The notes under the pieces are model-generated. The model was not told where the DNA came from and ran no database searches. It worked only from the letters and a program-made list of their open reading frames with translations. A stretch of DNA of 19,276 bases from Elusimicrobiota bacterium (GTDB lineage: Bacteria; RUG730), in NCBI GenBank assembly GCA_031259185.1, contig JAIRLV010000150.1:1-19276 (forward strand), read 5' to 3'. A program made the translations under genes and the position numbers. The stretch's first letter is position 1, and each line of letters starts with the position of its first letter. Below, one piece after another: positions 7,187 to 16,871 of this stretch.

Positions 7187-7948
7187 ATGAAAAAATTATT
7201 AAAGTTTTCTTTGTCTGGATTATTGGCACATTATAAAGTGTCTTATACTAATACATCAAAATTGACATATAGTATTCCGACATTTACTTCTATAGAAGGG
7301 CTATTGGGAGCAATTTTAGGGTTTGATAAATGGGATTATCATATAAAAATAAATAGAGAGAATTTATATATTGGAATAAAAGTTAATAATAGAATAGATA
7401 AATTGATGTTAACTTTGAATCAAATTGACTTTATAAATCCTATTCCTAAAAAAGATAATAAAGAAGAATATGGATTAATAAAAGAAAGAAATCAAATTCA
7501 GATGGAACACATTTTTAAACCATCTTATACTTTTTATATTTATTACAAAAACAATCCTAATATTTATAATGATTTATTGAGAAATGTTTTAAATAGAAAA
7601 AGCGTTTATCCTTTATATTTTGGATCTGCTTATTGTTTAGCACAATTTGAAGAAGTTAAAGAAATTAATTTTGAGGAAAAAGAAATCAATGATAATTACG
7701 AAAATATTTTAACTGTATTACCTTTTGATAAAAATATTGATATAAAAATTCATGGAAAAAAACTGTTTATTTTACAAGAAAATATCCCTTATATAAGAGA
7801 TATAGATTTTACTATGAAAGAGTATAAAAAAGTTATTTTTAATCCATTGGGGGATAATAATGGCATTGAATGTAAAGGAAATTTTTATAAAACAGAAGAT
7901 GATGAATTAATTTATTTATTTGGAAATCAAAATGATAAAATCTCATAA
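7187..7948 (+). CDS. cas5: Type I-B Cascade subunit Cas5, module 1
   Basis: This 253-residue Cas5 caps the crRNA 5' handle at the Cas8 end of Cascade. The N-terminal RAMP strand and following block, FSLSGLLAHYK (7-17) and then SIPTFTSIEGLLGAILG (29-45), match the Cas5 pattern of a Gly/Ala-His segment followed by a Pro-x-x-[ST]-x-x-G-Leu-Leu helix. A second conserved segment is YPLYFG (141-146). I chose ATG 7187 over TTG 7181 because AAGAGAG (7173-7179) is well spaced for it. Its end overlaps cas3 by 17 nt. In type I-C, Cas5 also processes the repeat; nothing here shows such activity, though cas6 is missing from the locus. Confidence 0.87.
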   Translation: MKKLLKFSLSGLLAHYKVSYTNTSKLTYSIPTFTSIEGLLGAILGFDKWDYHIKINRENLYIGIKVNNRIDKLMLTLNQIDFINPIPKKDNKEEYGLIKERNQIQMEHIFKPSYTFYIYYKNNPNIYNDLLRNVLNRKSVYPLYFGSAYCLAQFEEVKEINFEEKEINDNYENILTVLPFDKNIDIKIHGKKLFILQENIPYIRDIDFTMKEYKKVIFNPLGDNNGIECKGNFYKTEDDELIYLFGNQNDKIS

Positions 7949-10451
7949 AAATCCAGATAAACCTTTATGGGGAAAATATGGAGATAATGGACATTTAGAA
8001 GATGTTTATTGTGGGATAAAAAATATATTGTTAGATTTGAATTTGAATGAAGAATTTTTATCTAAAGAAAAAATTGATTTATATTCAAAAATAATTGGCT
8101 ATTGTCATGATATAGGAAAAGTTACAACTTTTTTTCAAAAAAAATTAGAGTTAGATAATCCTAAAAATGAACCACTTTCAAATCACAGTAAAATAGGTGC
8201 ACTTTTTTCTTATTATATTATGGATTTGTTGAAAATAGATGAAGATATAAAATTTTTGATTTATAGACTCATTTACTGCCATCATAAATCTTTTCATGAA
8301 AATTTAGAAGATTTGATTATTGGGGGAGATGCTTCTAAAAATATTAAAACACAAATAGAAGACATTTTAAAAAATTGTGAAAGTAATAAAATTTTAGAGA
8401 ATGTACTTAAAATTTTTGGTATATATAAATTTGAAAAAGAATCATTTTTGAATAACGTGGGAAAAATAAATAAATCTATTATATTAAAATCCATTATATT
8501 AAAATCATTAAATAGTTTAAACGAAAAAAATATTATACTTTATTTTATATTATATTCAGCATTTTCAAAAGCTGATAAATATGGCGCTTTATTTCGTGGA
8601 AATTTTTCTGTAAATATTGAGACTAGAAAAAAGTTATCAAAAAATATTTCTGATAATATCGTCGATAATTATAAAGCAGCAATATTGAAAGCAGAAAATA
8701 TTTATAAATTTAAAGATTCTAATTTAAATAAATTACGAGAAGAATTTTATAATGATATAAAAAATTCAATAAAAAACTTAAATTTGAAAAAAGATAAAAT
8801 TTTTCAAGTAATTGCTCCAACAGGAATTGGAAAAACTATGACTATTTTAAATGCTGCTATTAATTTGAAAAATAGATTGTTTAAAGAAGAAGGGAAAATT
8901 TATAGAATAATATATTCATTGCCTTTTATAAGTATCATAGATCAAATATCAATTATCATAAAAGATATTTTTGAAAAAAATAATATAAAAATAGATCAAG
9001 ATTTATTTTTAGAGTATCACCATTTGTCAGATATAACTAATAGGAAGTCAAAAGAATATGACAACGAAAAAAATATTGACATACATGAGAATGAATCAGA
9101 GGAAAATTTAGAAGAAAATATAATGTTTAATAATTTTTGGGAAAGTGAAATAATATTAACAACTTTTGTTTCTTTTTTAGAAGTGTTTGCAAGTGGAAAA
9201 GATTTATTGAAATTAACTAATATTGCAAATTCTATTATTATTTTAGATGAAATACAATCAATAAATATAGGGCTTTATAAATATATTAATTGGTTTTCAA
9301 AAATTTTAACTAAATACTTTAATTGTTATATTGTTTTGATGACAGCAACAATGCCCAAAATTTTTGATATTGGTGAATATAAAAATTTGTATTTTTCAGA
9401 TAAATTAGAAAAAAAACTTTATTCAAAGTCCAATAGATATTTAATTAAATATCTAGGAAAGAAAAAAATAGATGAATTTATAATTTATTTGAAAGACTAT
9501 TTACTTAAAAATTTTAATGAATCAGTATTAGTTATTTCAAATACTAAGAAAATGGCTTATAAAATTTCTAGAGAAATAATAGATGGAAAAAATGTGATGA
9601 ATGAAAGTGAATTAATTCATTTGACAACAGTGACTATTCCATTATTAAGAAAAAAATTTATAGAATCAATAAAATCTGATGAAGATAAAAAAAGAAAGAT
9701 AATTATTTCTACACAATTGATAGAAGCAGGTGTTGATATTTCTGTAAATACAGTATTCAAATTTTTAAGTCCATATGAAAGTATAATACAAGCTTCTGGA
9801 AGAGCAAATAGGAATTATGAATTTGGAGAGCTTGGCGGGAAATCATTTGTTGTTGATATTTTTGATGAAAGAGAAAAGCCTAGTTATAAAAGTGTATATA
9901 TTGTAAATACCGAAAAAACAGGTGGAGATATAAAAATTAATTCTACAAAAGATATTTTTAAAGAGTTTACAATAATAGAAGAATCTAATTTGTTACCAAT
10001 TTCTAAAAAATATTTTGATGCAATAAAGCTTGATAGTTATTGGGATGAAATAGAGGAATATTTAATTGAGTGGAAATTATTTGATTTCGGTAAAAAAATT
10101 AGAATAATAGATGAAAATATTAAAAAATATACTGTTTTTGTAGATATAGAAATCGAAAATAAAGATGGAGAAAAAATAAAATCTAGTGATGTATATGGAA
10201 AATACTTAGATATAAAAAATAGAAATATAACTAATAAAGATGATTTTTTTAGAATAAAAAATAAATTAAAAGAATTACAAAGTGAATTTTCTCAATTTTG
10301 TGTTAATATTACTGAAAAAGAAGCAGAAAATTTATTAGAGCTTGGAAATTTAAAAGACAATAAAATTATTCCAAAATTAAATAAGGATTCTTATGATTTG
10401 AAATTAGGATTAAAGATTTTTGATTGTCAAAATAATATTTTTGATGTATAA
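7932..10451 (+). CDS. cas3: Cas3 HD nuclease-helicase, module 1
   Basis: At 839 residues this is full-length Cas3, the motor that Cascade recruits to nick and processively degrade target DNA. The N-terminal HD nuclease is intact: H21, HD (H59, D60), NHS (H85), HH (117-118) and a later Asp in the SKADKYGA segment. The SF2 helicase has Walker A PTGIGKT (K301), the DEIQ box (439-442), TAT (471-473), STQLIEAGVDIS (593-604) and the arginine-finger motif QASGRANR (620-627). ATG 7932 is preferred to TTG 7920 because MIKSHKNP then parallels the MLISHP start of the module 2 Cas3; no strong Shine-Dalgarno sequence supports either, and overlap with cas5 suggests translational coupling. No catalytic loss is seen, so the module appears functional for interference. 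Confidence 0.93.
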   Translation: MIKSHKNPDKPLWGKYGDNGHLEDVYCGIKNILLDLNLNEEFLSKEKIDLYSKIIGYCHDIGKVTTFFQKKLELDNPKNEPLSNHSKIGALFSYYIMDLLKIDEDIKFLIYRLIYCHHKSFHENLEDLIIGGDASKNIKTQIEDILKNCESNKILENVLKIFGIYKFEKESFLNNVGKINKSIILKSIILKSLNSLNEKNIILYFILYSAFSKADKYGALFRGNFSVNIETRKKLSKNISDNIVDNYKAAILKAENIYKFKDSNLNKLREEFYNDIKNSIKNLNLKKDKIFQVIAPTGIGKTMTILNAAINLKNRLFKEEGKIYRIIYSLPFISIIDQISIIIKDIFEKNNIKIDQDLFLEYHHLSDITNRKSKEYDNEKNIDIHENESEENLEENIMFNNFWESEIILTTFVSFLEVFASGKDLLKLTNIANSIIILDEIQSINIGLYKYINWFSKILTKYFNCYIVLMTATMPKIFDIGEYKNLYFSDKLEKKLYSKSNRYLIKYLGKKKIDEFIIYLKDYLLKNFNESVLVISNTKKMAYKISREIIDGKNVMNESELIHLTTVTIPLLRKKFIESIKSDEDKKRKIIISTQLIEAGVDISVNTVFKFLSPYESIIQASGRANRNYEFGELGGKSFVVDIFDEREKPSYKSVYIVNTEKTGGDIKINSTKDIFKEFTIIEESNLLPISKKYFDAIKLDSYWDEIEEYLIEWKLFDFGKKIRIIDENIKKYTVFVDIEIENKDGEKIKSSDVYGKYLDIKNRNITNKDDFFRIKNKLKELQSEFSQFCVNITEKEAENLLELGNLKDNKIIPKLNKDSYDLKLGLKIFDCQNNIFDV

Positions 10452-10564
10452 TATATTCTGTACAATTTTATATAAAAAAATATTATTATTGAAATCTGAA
10501 ATTATAAAATTATTTAAAATTTTATACTGAAAATAAGGGTATTGAAATATAAAAGGAGCATATT
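10452..10564 (+). promoter_or_regulatory. Gap before module 2, with degenerate CRISPR-repeat-like sequences
   Basis: The gap contains ATTGAAAT at 10488-10495 and AAATAAGGGTATTGAAAT at 10531-10548, both resembling the repeat 3' end (AAACAAGG-ATTGAAAC). Their ends are 53 nt apart, the same distance as between the two pseudo-repeat ends before module 1 (3958 and 4011), and the 10-mer AAATAAGGGT is shared with the pseudo-repeat at 3997-4005. The second copy has a 2-nt insertion and the first matches only about 7 bases, so this may be chance in AT-rich DNA. A possible -10 TATACT lies at 10523-10528 without a good -35. No terminator is visible. Confidence 0.35.
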
Positions 10565-12655
10565 TTGATAAAAAATTTTATAAATTTGGGTGAATTAATA
10601 TCTATTCAATTAGGACTAGATAAAAATGAAGATAAAAAGCTATTTCTAGATAATATTTCTATCATGCCTAAAATAAAAACAATTATAGATAAAGAAAAAG
10701 AAGCTTTAAAGAAACCTATATGTATAAATTTTGATTTAGAAAAAAATCTATTTTCCTTTGAATATGATGATAAAGATCTAGTGGAAGAGAATAGAGAATA
10801 TTTCTTTGCATTTAAAGTAGGTGCTCCAAAAGATAAAAAAAAGTTTTTGATGACAAATAATATTGAGAGTTTTTTAGAAAAAACAATAAAAGAAAGTTTA
10901 GAATATCTAGAAAATAATAACAATATTGTGAAAGATGAATATATTGATCTTTTGAAAGACATACAAAAACGATTTTTTGTAGAACAAATGGATGAGAATA
11001 ACAAAAAAAAATATTTTTTAAATCCAGCTTTATTGAAACAAAATCAAAAAGAATTTTTTGATGAAATTAAAAATAACGAAAAAAGTATAAAAGATGAAAA
11101 TGAAGAGTTATTTTTGAAATTGATTAATAAAATATTTATTGGAGTTGAAAGCAAAGATAAAAAAAGGTGGGGAAATATCTTTTTAATAAAATTCAATGGG
11201 AAGACCATTTTAGAATATGATAATGAGAAATATAAAAATGATTATATAAATTTGGTTCATTATGATCTTTTTGATAGATTTTTTGATGAAAAATTAGTTT
11301 TGAAAAATAAAAAGTGTTTTGGATGCAATGAAAACACTAATGTTATAAAAGAGATTTCCATTCCAATAAAATTTTTTGGCACAACAAATAATCTATATTT
11401 TGAAAACCTAAAATCTAAAAATGCTTATAAATCCTTTACTCTATGTAAAAAATGTTTGAAAAAGATATTGTTAGGTATGAGTTATACTGAAAATAAATTG
11501 TCAAATTTTATATTTGGAGCAAATGTTTATTTTATTCCCAAAATAGAAGATGATGAGATAAAGATTAACAAATATAATGAAATAAATAGATTATTAGTGG
11601 AAATTTTGAAAAAACAAAATTTTTCAATAGCTATACAAGAATTAAAAAATTTTATTGAAAAATTGAATAGAAAAAACATGAAATTTGATTTATTATTTTA
11701 TGAAAAGAAACAAGCAGCTTTTAATATATTCAAAAATATTTATAATGTTGAACTTAAAAATTTTATTGGTTTGGCAGATAAATTGTTGGAATATTCAAAA
11801 ATTCTTACTGATGAATTGAGTAATTCTAAAATTAGTAGTTTAAATTTTGTGAATATAAGATACTTATTGTTTTCATCGTCGAAGTCTGATAAAAATCCAG
11901 ATTTTAATGTCTACGGGAAAAAATTATTATCTTTTTTTGATAATTTGTTGACAAATAAGCCAATAGAATATGATTTTATAGTAAACAATTTTGTAAATAT
12001 TTATAAAAAAATAGATAAAAAGAAAAATGTTAATGATTTTTTAGGTGCATTAAAAATGAATATATTTTTGCAAATATTAGCAGATTTAAAAATTTTAAAG
12101 GGAGGGAAATATATAATGAGTGGAGAAAATTTTACACAAGTTTTGAATGAGGACTATAATAAATTCTTTGAAAATCATAAAGCAGTTTATGAAGAGAACA
12201 AATTTAGACAAGGGTTGTTTTTGTTGGGAGTAATGGTAGATAAAATAAGATATGCACAAGATAAAAAAGCTAATCAAAATAAAGAAAAAAATAATCCTGA
12301 CATAAAAGAAAGAGGAAAGAAAAAAGGGCGAAGCAGTAACATTTTATCAAAATTGAATTATTCGGCAATGTCTGCTAGAAGGGTAAATAAATTTATAGTT
12401 AAGTTGAAAGAATTACAAGAAATTTATAAAAACTATATCTTTGAAGAAAAATGGTTGTGGGGGGGTATTATGGATAGATTACAGGGAATAGAGAGTACAA
12501 GTATAGCAGGAGAGGAAATAATTTTTTATATGTTGACAGGTATATCATTTTCAGCTTATTTGGCAGTAAAAAAGGGAAAAGAGAAAGAGATATTAGAGGA
12601 GGAAGTAATATACGATGATGATGTAAAGGAAGTAGATGAAGAGATAAATGAATAA
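10565..12655 (+). CDS. cas8b: Type I-B Cascade large subunit Cas8b (Csh1-like), module 2
   Basis: This 696-residue large subunit heads the second module and should do the same job as the first Cas8 with a different interaction surface. It has the Csh1-type paired zinc knuckles CFGC (C251, C254) and CKKC (C294, C297), about 40 residues apart as in module 1, and an acidic C-terminal tail (EEEVIYDDDVKEVDEE) that module 1 lacks. The N-terminus (NLGELI) fits Csh1. The start is TTG at 10565: AAGGAG at 10553-10558 sits 6 nt upstream and no better ATG follows at suitable spacing. An uncommon start after a strong ribosome binding site may hold translation at a moderate level. Family assignment rests on the zinc motif, size and context. 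Confidence 0.82.
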   Translation: MIKNFINLGELISIQLGLDKNEDKKLFLDNISIMPKIKTIIDKEKEALKKPICINFDLEKNLFSFEYDDKDLVEENREYFFAFKVGAPKDKKKFLMTNNIESFLEKTIKESLEYLENNNNIVKDEYIDLLKDIQKRFFVEQMDENNKKKYFLNPALLKQNQKEFFDEIKNNEKSIKDENEELFLKLINKIFIGVESKDKKRWGNIFLIKFNGKTILEYDNEKYKNDYINLVHYDLFDRFFDEKLVLKNKKCFGCNENTNVIKEISIPIKFFGTTNNLYFENLKSKNAYKSFTLCKKCLKKILLGMSYTENKLSNFIFGANVYFIPKIEDDEIKINKYNEINRLLVEILKKQNFSIAIQELKNFIEKLNRKNMKFDLLFYEKKQAAFNIFKNIYNVELKNFIGLADKLLEYSKILTDELSNSKISSLNFVNIRYLLFSSSKSDKNPDFNVYGKKLLSFFDNLLTNKPIEYDFIVNNFVNIYKKIDKKKNVNDFLGALKMNIFLQILADLKILKGGKYIMSGENFTQVLNEDYNKFFENHKAVYEENKFRQGLFLLGVMVDKIRYAQDKKANQNKEKNNPDIKERGKKKGRSSNILSKLNYSAMSARRVNKFIVKLKELQEIYKNYIFEEKWLWGGIMDRLQGIESTSIAGEEIIFYMLTGISFSAYLAVKKGKEKEILEEEVIYDDDVKEVDEEINE

Positions 12656-12703
12656 CAATGAATAATTTTTAATTTTAAAAAATAATTAATGGAGGGATAT
12701 ATT

Positions 12704-13615
12704 ATGAGCAATATTGATAAGAATAGTGAGATTCTTTTTATTTATGATGCAAAGCTTTGTAATCCTAATGGAGATATGGATGATGAAAATAAACCAAGGA
12801 TGGATTATGATACATCTACAAACCTTGTGAGTGATGTTAGATTAAAAAGATATATTAGAGATTATTATGAAAAAATTTTGGGGCAAAGTATTTTTGTTAC
12901 AGAGAATGCAAAAGATGCAAAAGATAGAGGGGAAAAATTAAAAAAAGAAAAAAAAGACCCTAAAGATTTAATTGATTGTAAATTGTTCGGTGCAGTTTTA
13001 GCACAAAAGGGAGATAATGATCATATTATTGGGCCAATCCAATTTAATTGGGGATATTCTTTGAATAAAGTGGAATTAAATGAAAGTGTTACAATAACTT
13101 CTTCTTTTAAGTCTGGTGAAGGAATAGGAAAAGATTTTAGAGTAAAATATTCATTAATTGCTTTTAATGGTGGAATAAATGCAAGAGTTGTAGAATCTCA
13201 AAGAACAAAACTAAATTTGACAGAAGCTGATATAAAAGGATTTGATCAAGCAATAATACAAGCAATCCCTTTGAATAGAACGAGAACTAAAATAGGACAA
13301 ACTCCAAGAATTTATGTAAGAATTGAAATGAAAAATAAAAATGTAGTTTTAAAAGATTTGCGAGAATACTTATCTATAAAACAAAATGATAATATTAATA
13401 ATGAATATGATATAAGAGATATTGGTGATTTTGTTATAGATTTTACAAAATTAAATGATTATTTAGAAAAAAACATATTATTTATAAATAAGATTTTTTA
13501 TTGGGTTGATGAAAATGTGAAAGGATTTGAGATATTTAAAGATAAATTTAAAAATATTTTAGAGGAAATAAAAGTTGAAGAAATAAAGATTGAAAATAAT
13601 AATACTTTATTGTAG
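12704..13615 (+). CDS. cas7: Type I-B Cascade backbone Cas7 (Csh2), module 2
   Basis: This 303-residue protein is a typical Csh2: NPNGD (20-24), DENKPRMD, and SDVRLKRYIRD (43-53), followed by the central ITSSFKSGEGIGKDFRV region and the TKIGQTPRIYVRIEM strand near the C-terminal half. It forms the crRNA-binding Cascade backbone. ATG 12689 lies in frame upstream, but the ribosome binding site GGAGG (12691-12695) is inside that extension and correctly spaced for ATG 12704, so I take 12704. It differs strongly from module 1 Cas7 after the shared NPNGD motif, which argues against recent duplication. Confidence 0.93.
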   Translation: MSNIDKNSEILFIYDAKLCNPNGDMDDENKPRMDYDTSTNLVSDVRLKRYIRDYYEKILGQSIFVTENAKDAKDRGEKLKKEKKDPKDLIDCKLFGAVLAQKGDNDHIIGPIQFNWGYSLNKVELNESVTITSSFKSGEGIGKDFRVKYSLIAFNGGINARVVESQRTKLNLTEADIKGFDQAIIQAIPLNRTRTKIGQTPRIYVRIEMKNKNVVLKDLREYLSIKQNDNINNEYDIRDIGDFVIDFTKLNDYLEKNILFINKIFYWVDENVKGFEIFKDKFKNILEEIKVEEIKIENNNTLL

Positions 13616-13627
13616 TAAGGGAAATAT

Positions 13628-14410
13628 ATGATTGAAAAAGTAATAAAATTTAAGTTGTTTGGTAAATTTGCACATTTTAGAAAATTTTATACTAATGCTT
13701 CTTCTTTATCATATTTATTACCTCCTAGAACAGTTATTTTAGGTTTAATTGCAAGTATTCTTGAGTATAAAAGAGATTCTTATTATGAAATTTTGAATAA
13801 TGATTTTTGTAAAATATCAGTAAATATAAATCAAAATTGTTTAATAAATAGAAGTATGCAAACATTAAATTATATCGCAAGTGATTATTATTCAGTATTG
13901 GGAAATGGGGGAAATAAAGCTAAATCTATGCACACTCAATGTCAATTAGAACTTTTGATAGGAAATTCGCGAATTGAATATATAGTTTATATTGGATTTA
14001 GAGAAAATAATGAAATCGTAAGTGAGTTTGAGAGTAGATTGAAAAATAAAAATTTTGGGTTTGGAATTTATTTAGGACAGAAACAATTTAGAGGATTTTT
14101 AGAGGATATAGAATTTATAGAAGATGTTAAATTTTTAGAAAAGACTAATTTTTTAGATACGATTATTGATGAGGGAAATGTTGAAAATTTAAATTTTGAT
14201 GAAAATAGTGATATTTTAAGCGAGCAGATGCCAGTAGAAATGGCAAAAGAATTTGAGATAAAAAAAACTAAAAAAGAAGAAATTAAAATAGAAAATGGAA
14301 GACGAACAATAGAAATCAAAAAATATATTTTTGAAAAAAATGGGAATAGAATAAATGGAAAATTTAAAAATTGTTATGAAGTAAAAGATAAAATAATATC
14401 ATTTTATTAA
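13628..14410 (+). CDS. cas5: Type I-B Cascade subunit Cas5, module 2
   Basis: The 260-residue protein has the classic Cas5 N-terminus: FKLFGKFAHFRKFYT (8-22) and PPRTVILGLIASILE (32-46), the Gly-x-x-Ala-His-Phe strand and the Pro-Arg-Thr helix. A second Cas5 segment is FGIYLGQKQFRGF (145-157). Its role is to hold the crRNA 5' handle next to Cas8. TAAGGGA at 13616-13622 supports ATG 13628, and only 12 nt separate it from cas7. It matches the Cas5 consensus better than the module 1 copy does. Confidence 0.92.
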   Translation: MIEKVIKFKLFGKFAHFRKFYTNASSLSYLLPPRTVILGLIASILEYKRDSYYEILNNDFCKISVNINQNCLINRSMQTLNYIASDYYSVLGNGGNKAKSMHTQCQLELLIGNSRIEYIVYIGFRENNEIVSEFESRLKNKNFGFGIYLGQKQFRGFLEDIEFIEDVKFLEKTNFLDTIIDEGNVENLNFDENSDILSEQMPVEMAKEFEIKKTKKEEIKIENGRRTIEIKKYIFEKNGNRINGKFKNCYEVKDKIISFY

Positions 14411-14419
14411 GGAGATTGA

Positions 14420-16849
14420 ATGTTAATATCTCATCCAAAAGAAAATAATATTCCAGAGAAATTGTTAACAGAGCATTTATCGAATGTAGCTGAAAATATT
14501 AAGAATATTTTAGAAAATTTGGAACTGAATTTAACATTAATTTCTAAAAAAGAACTTATTGACTTAGGATTTAATATTGGATTGTTTCACGATATTGGGA
14601 AAGCAACTACATTTTTTCAAAACTATATTTATGGGAAAATGAATAAATGTGATATAACGAATCATAGTTTATTATCTGCATTTATAGCTTATTTTTTTGT
14701 AAAAGATAAAGTTAAATCAAAAATTTTTGCTTTTATTGTATATAAAATCATAAAAAAACATCATGGTAATTTGGAAAATTTAGCAATATTGGGTGAAAAA
14801 GATACTATATATAAATATGAAGGTATTTTTGAAAAACAAAAAAAAGATATAAAAACATCAAAAAATTTCGATGAATTAAAATGTTTTTATGAAAAATATG
14901 ATATAAATTTTGATAAATTCTTAGAACTAGATATTAATTTTTTTAATGAATTCAAAAGTATTGTATCAGATAGTGATGAATATTTATATGAATTTGAAAA
15001 TAATGATGAAAAATCTATAGAATTATTTTTTATTGAGAATCTACTTTTTTCATGTTTGATAGATACTGATAAGATGGATGCTGCAAGACTTTTGAGCGAA
15101 AAATATTTTGAAAATAATTTACAAGAATTAAATGTAAATCCTATTAATTATATAAAATCACAAATAAAAAAATCAGAACTTGATAAAAATATTATTAGCC
15201 TTAATAAATTGCGTAATGAATTTTTAGAAGAAATTAAAAATAATAATGAAATAAATAAACAAAATCATTTTTATACTATAACAGCTCCAACTGGTATAGG
15301 AAAAACTTTTGGTTGTATGATTTTTGCAGATAAACTGAAAAAACAATTGAAAAATGGAAATTGTAGAATTATATATTGTTTGCCTTACACTTCTATAATT
15401 GATCAAAATTTTGATGAATTCTTGAAAATTTTAAGATTTAATTTGAAAAATTTTGATGAAAAACCAACAAAATATATTTTAAAACATCATCATTTAACAG
15501 AAAATATAATTGAAAATAGGAATAAAAAAGATAAAGACAATGACAATGAATACATTGCTTATAAAGATTATTTGGATGATAAACTTTTTGTAGAATCTTG
15601 GCAAAGTTCATTAATAGTTACAACGTTTGTTCAATTTTTTCATTCTATAATATCAGCTAGAAATAGACAATTAAAAAAATTACATAATATATTTAATTCG
15701 ATTATAATTTTAGACGAAGTTCAAAATATTGAGCCAAAAATATATAAATTTTTACAAAAAGTTTTTAATGTATTAGCTGAAAAATTTAATATATATTTTT
15801 TATTTATTACTGCTACGCAACCAGAAATTTTAGATAAAAATAAAAAGATAATAGAGATTATTGATAGAGATAAATATATGACAGATGATGTTTTTAATAG
15901 AGTTAAATTGAATGTAAATTTGAAAAATATAGAAAAAGAAGATTTTGTAAAAAATTTTAAGCAAAAATTTAAGTATGAAAATTCTTTGATTGTTATGAAT
16001 ACAAAAAAAACAGTCCAATATATTTATAGAGAACTTAAAAATTATTATGGAAAATTGGATTATAAAGTAGTTTGTCTAACTACAAATCTTATTCCAAAAG
16101 ATAGAAAACTAAAAATTGAAGAAATAAAAACTGATTTGAGAAATCATGAAAAGATTATAGTTGTATCAACGCAAATGATAGAAGCTGGCGTAGATGTAAG
16201 TTTTAAATATGTTGTTAGAAATATTGGCCCTATTGATTCTATTATTCAAGTAGCAGGAAGATGTAATAGAAATTATGAATATGGTGAACTTGGTGGAGTT
16301 ATGGATTTAGTTAATGTAAGAGAATATAATATTTATGGACAATATATTTTAGAGAAAGTGGAATTTATATTAAAAAAGCAAAATTATGAAAGCAAAGAAT
16401 TTAATCTATTAGCTGAACAATATTTTAAATCTTTAAATTTTGAACATGAAAATAAAGAATATTTAGAAGCACTTTGTTCTCTAGATTATAATTACATAGA
16501 TAAAAATTTTAAATTGATAGATGAAAGATGTTATGAAGAAGAAGTTTATGTTTTGACAACACAGGAAGCAAAAAATAATATGGATAGATTATTACAATTA
16601 AAAGAAAAAATAAAAAATAAAGATTTTGAAGATAAAGATTTGATTGAATTAGAAAAGACAAAATTTAAATTGAAAGAATATCAAATAGGAATAAATAGAT
16701 ATGACATAGAAAAAATAAAAATATATATAAAACCGGAAAATGATTTTGAGAGTAGTTTTTATAAATATATATCTTACAAAGATTTTAAAAAGGTTTATGA
16801 TAGCGAAATAGGTTTTAATATAAAAGAAGATGCGAATTTGACACTATAA
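14420..16849 (+). CDS. cas3: Cas3 HD nuclease-helicase, module 2
   Basis: At 809 residues this is a second complete Cas3. HD nuclease residues are H19, HD (H57, D58), NHS (H82), HH (114-115) and the Asp-rich LIDTDKMDA segment (213-221). Helicase motifs are Walker A PTGIGKT (K295), DEVQ (432-435), TAT (464-466), STQMIEAGVDVS (583-594) and the arginine-finger motif QVAGRCNR (610-617). It shares the motif framework with module 1 Cas3 but differs between motifs, so each probably serves its own Cas8. AAGGAGA at 14409-14415 overlaps the cas5 stop and sets the start at ATG 14420. The short gap to cas1 suggests read-through into the adaptation genes. Confidence 0.94.
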   Translation: MLISHPKENNIPEKLLTEHLSNVAENIKNILENLELNLTLISKKELIDLGFNIGLFHDIGKATTFFQNYIYGKMNKCDITNHSLLSAFIAYFFVKDKVKSKIFAFIVYKIIKKHHGNLENLAILGEKDTIYKYEGIFEKQKKDIKTSKNFDELKCFYEKYDINFDKFLELDINFFNEFKSIVSDSDEYLYEFENNDEKSIELFFIENLLFSCLIDTDKMDAARLLSEKYFENNLQELNVNPINYIKSQIKKSELDKNIISLNKLRNEFLEEIKNNNEINKQNHFYTITAPTGIGKTFGCMIFADKLKKQLKNGNCRIIYCLPYTSIIDQNFDEFLKILRFNLKNFDEKPTKYILKHHHLTENIIENRNKKDKDNDNEYIAYKDYLDDKLFVESWQSSLIVTTFVQFFHSIISARNRQLKKLHNIFNSIIILDEVQNIEPKIYKFLQKVFNVLAEKFNIYFLFITATQPEILDKNKKIIEIIDRDKYMTDDVFNRVKLNVNLKNIEKEDFVKNFKQKFKYENSLIVMNTKKTVQYIYRELKNYYGKLDYKVVCLTTNLIPKDRKLKIEEIKTDLRNHEKIIVVSTQMIEAGVDVSFKYVVRNIGPIDSIIQVAGRCNRNYEYGELGGVMDLVNVREYNIYGQYILEKVEFILKKQNYESKEFNLLAEQYFKSLNFEHENKEYLEALCSLDYNYIDKNFKLIDERCYEEEVYVLTTQEAKNNMDRLLQLKEKIKNKDFEDKDLIELEKTKFKLKEYQIGINRYDIEKIKIYIKPENDFESSFYKYISYKDFKKVYDSEIGFNIKEDANLTL

Positions 16850-16871
16850 TATTAAGCAGGAATTTAATTTT

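Noticed and set aside
7187-7948. Cas5 as the repeat-processing nuclease replacing Cas6
   Set aside because: No I-C-type evidence is visible, and the repeat lacks the stable hairpin that Cas5d cleaves; a cas6 elsewhere is more likely.
10454-10463. TATTCTGTAC, 9 of 10 with part of the pseudo-spacer, as a target before module 2
   Set aside because: The two seed bases next to the PAM do not match and no promoter is evident there.
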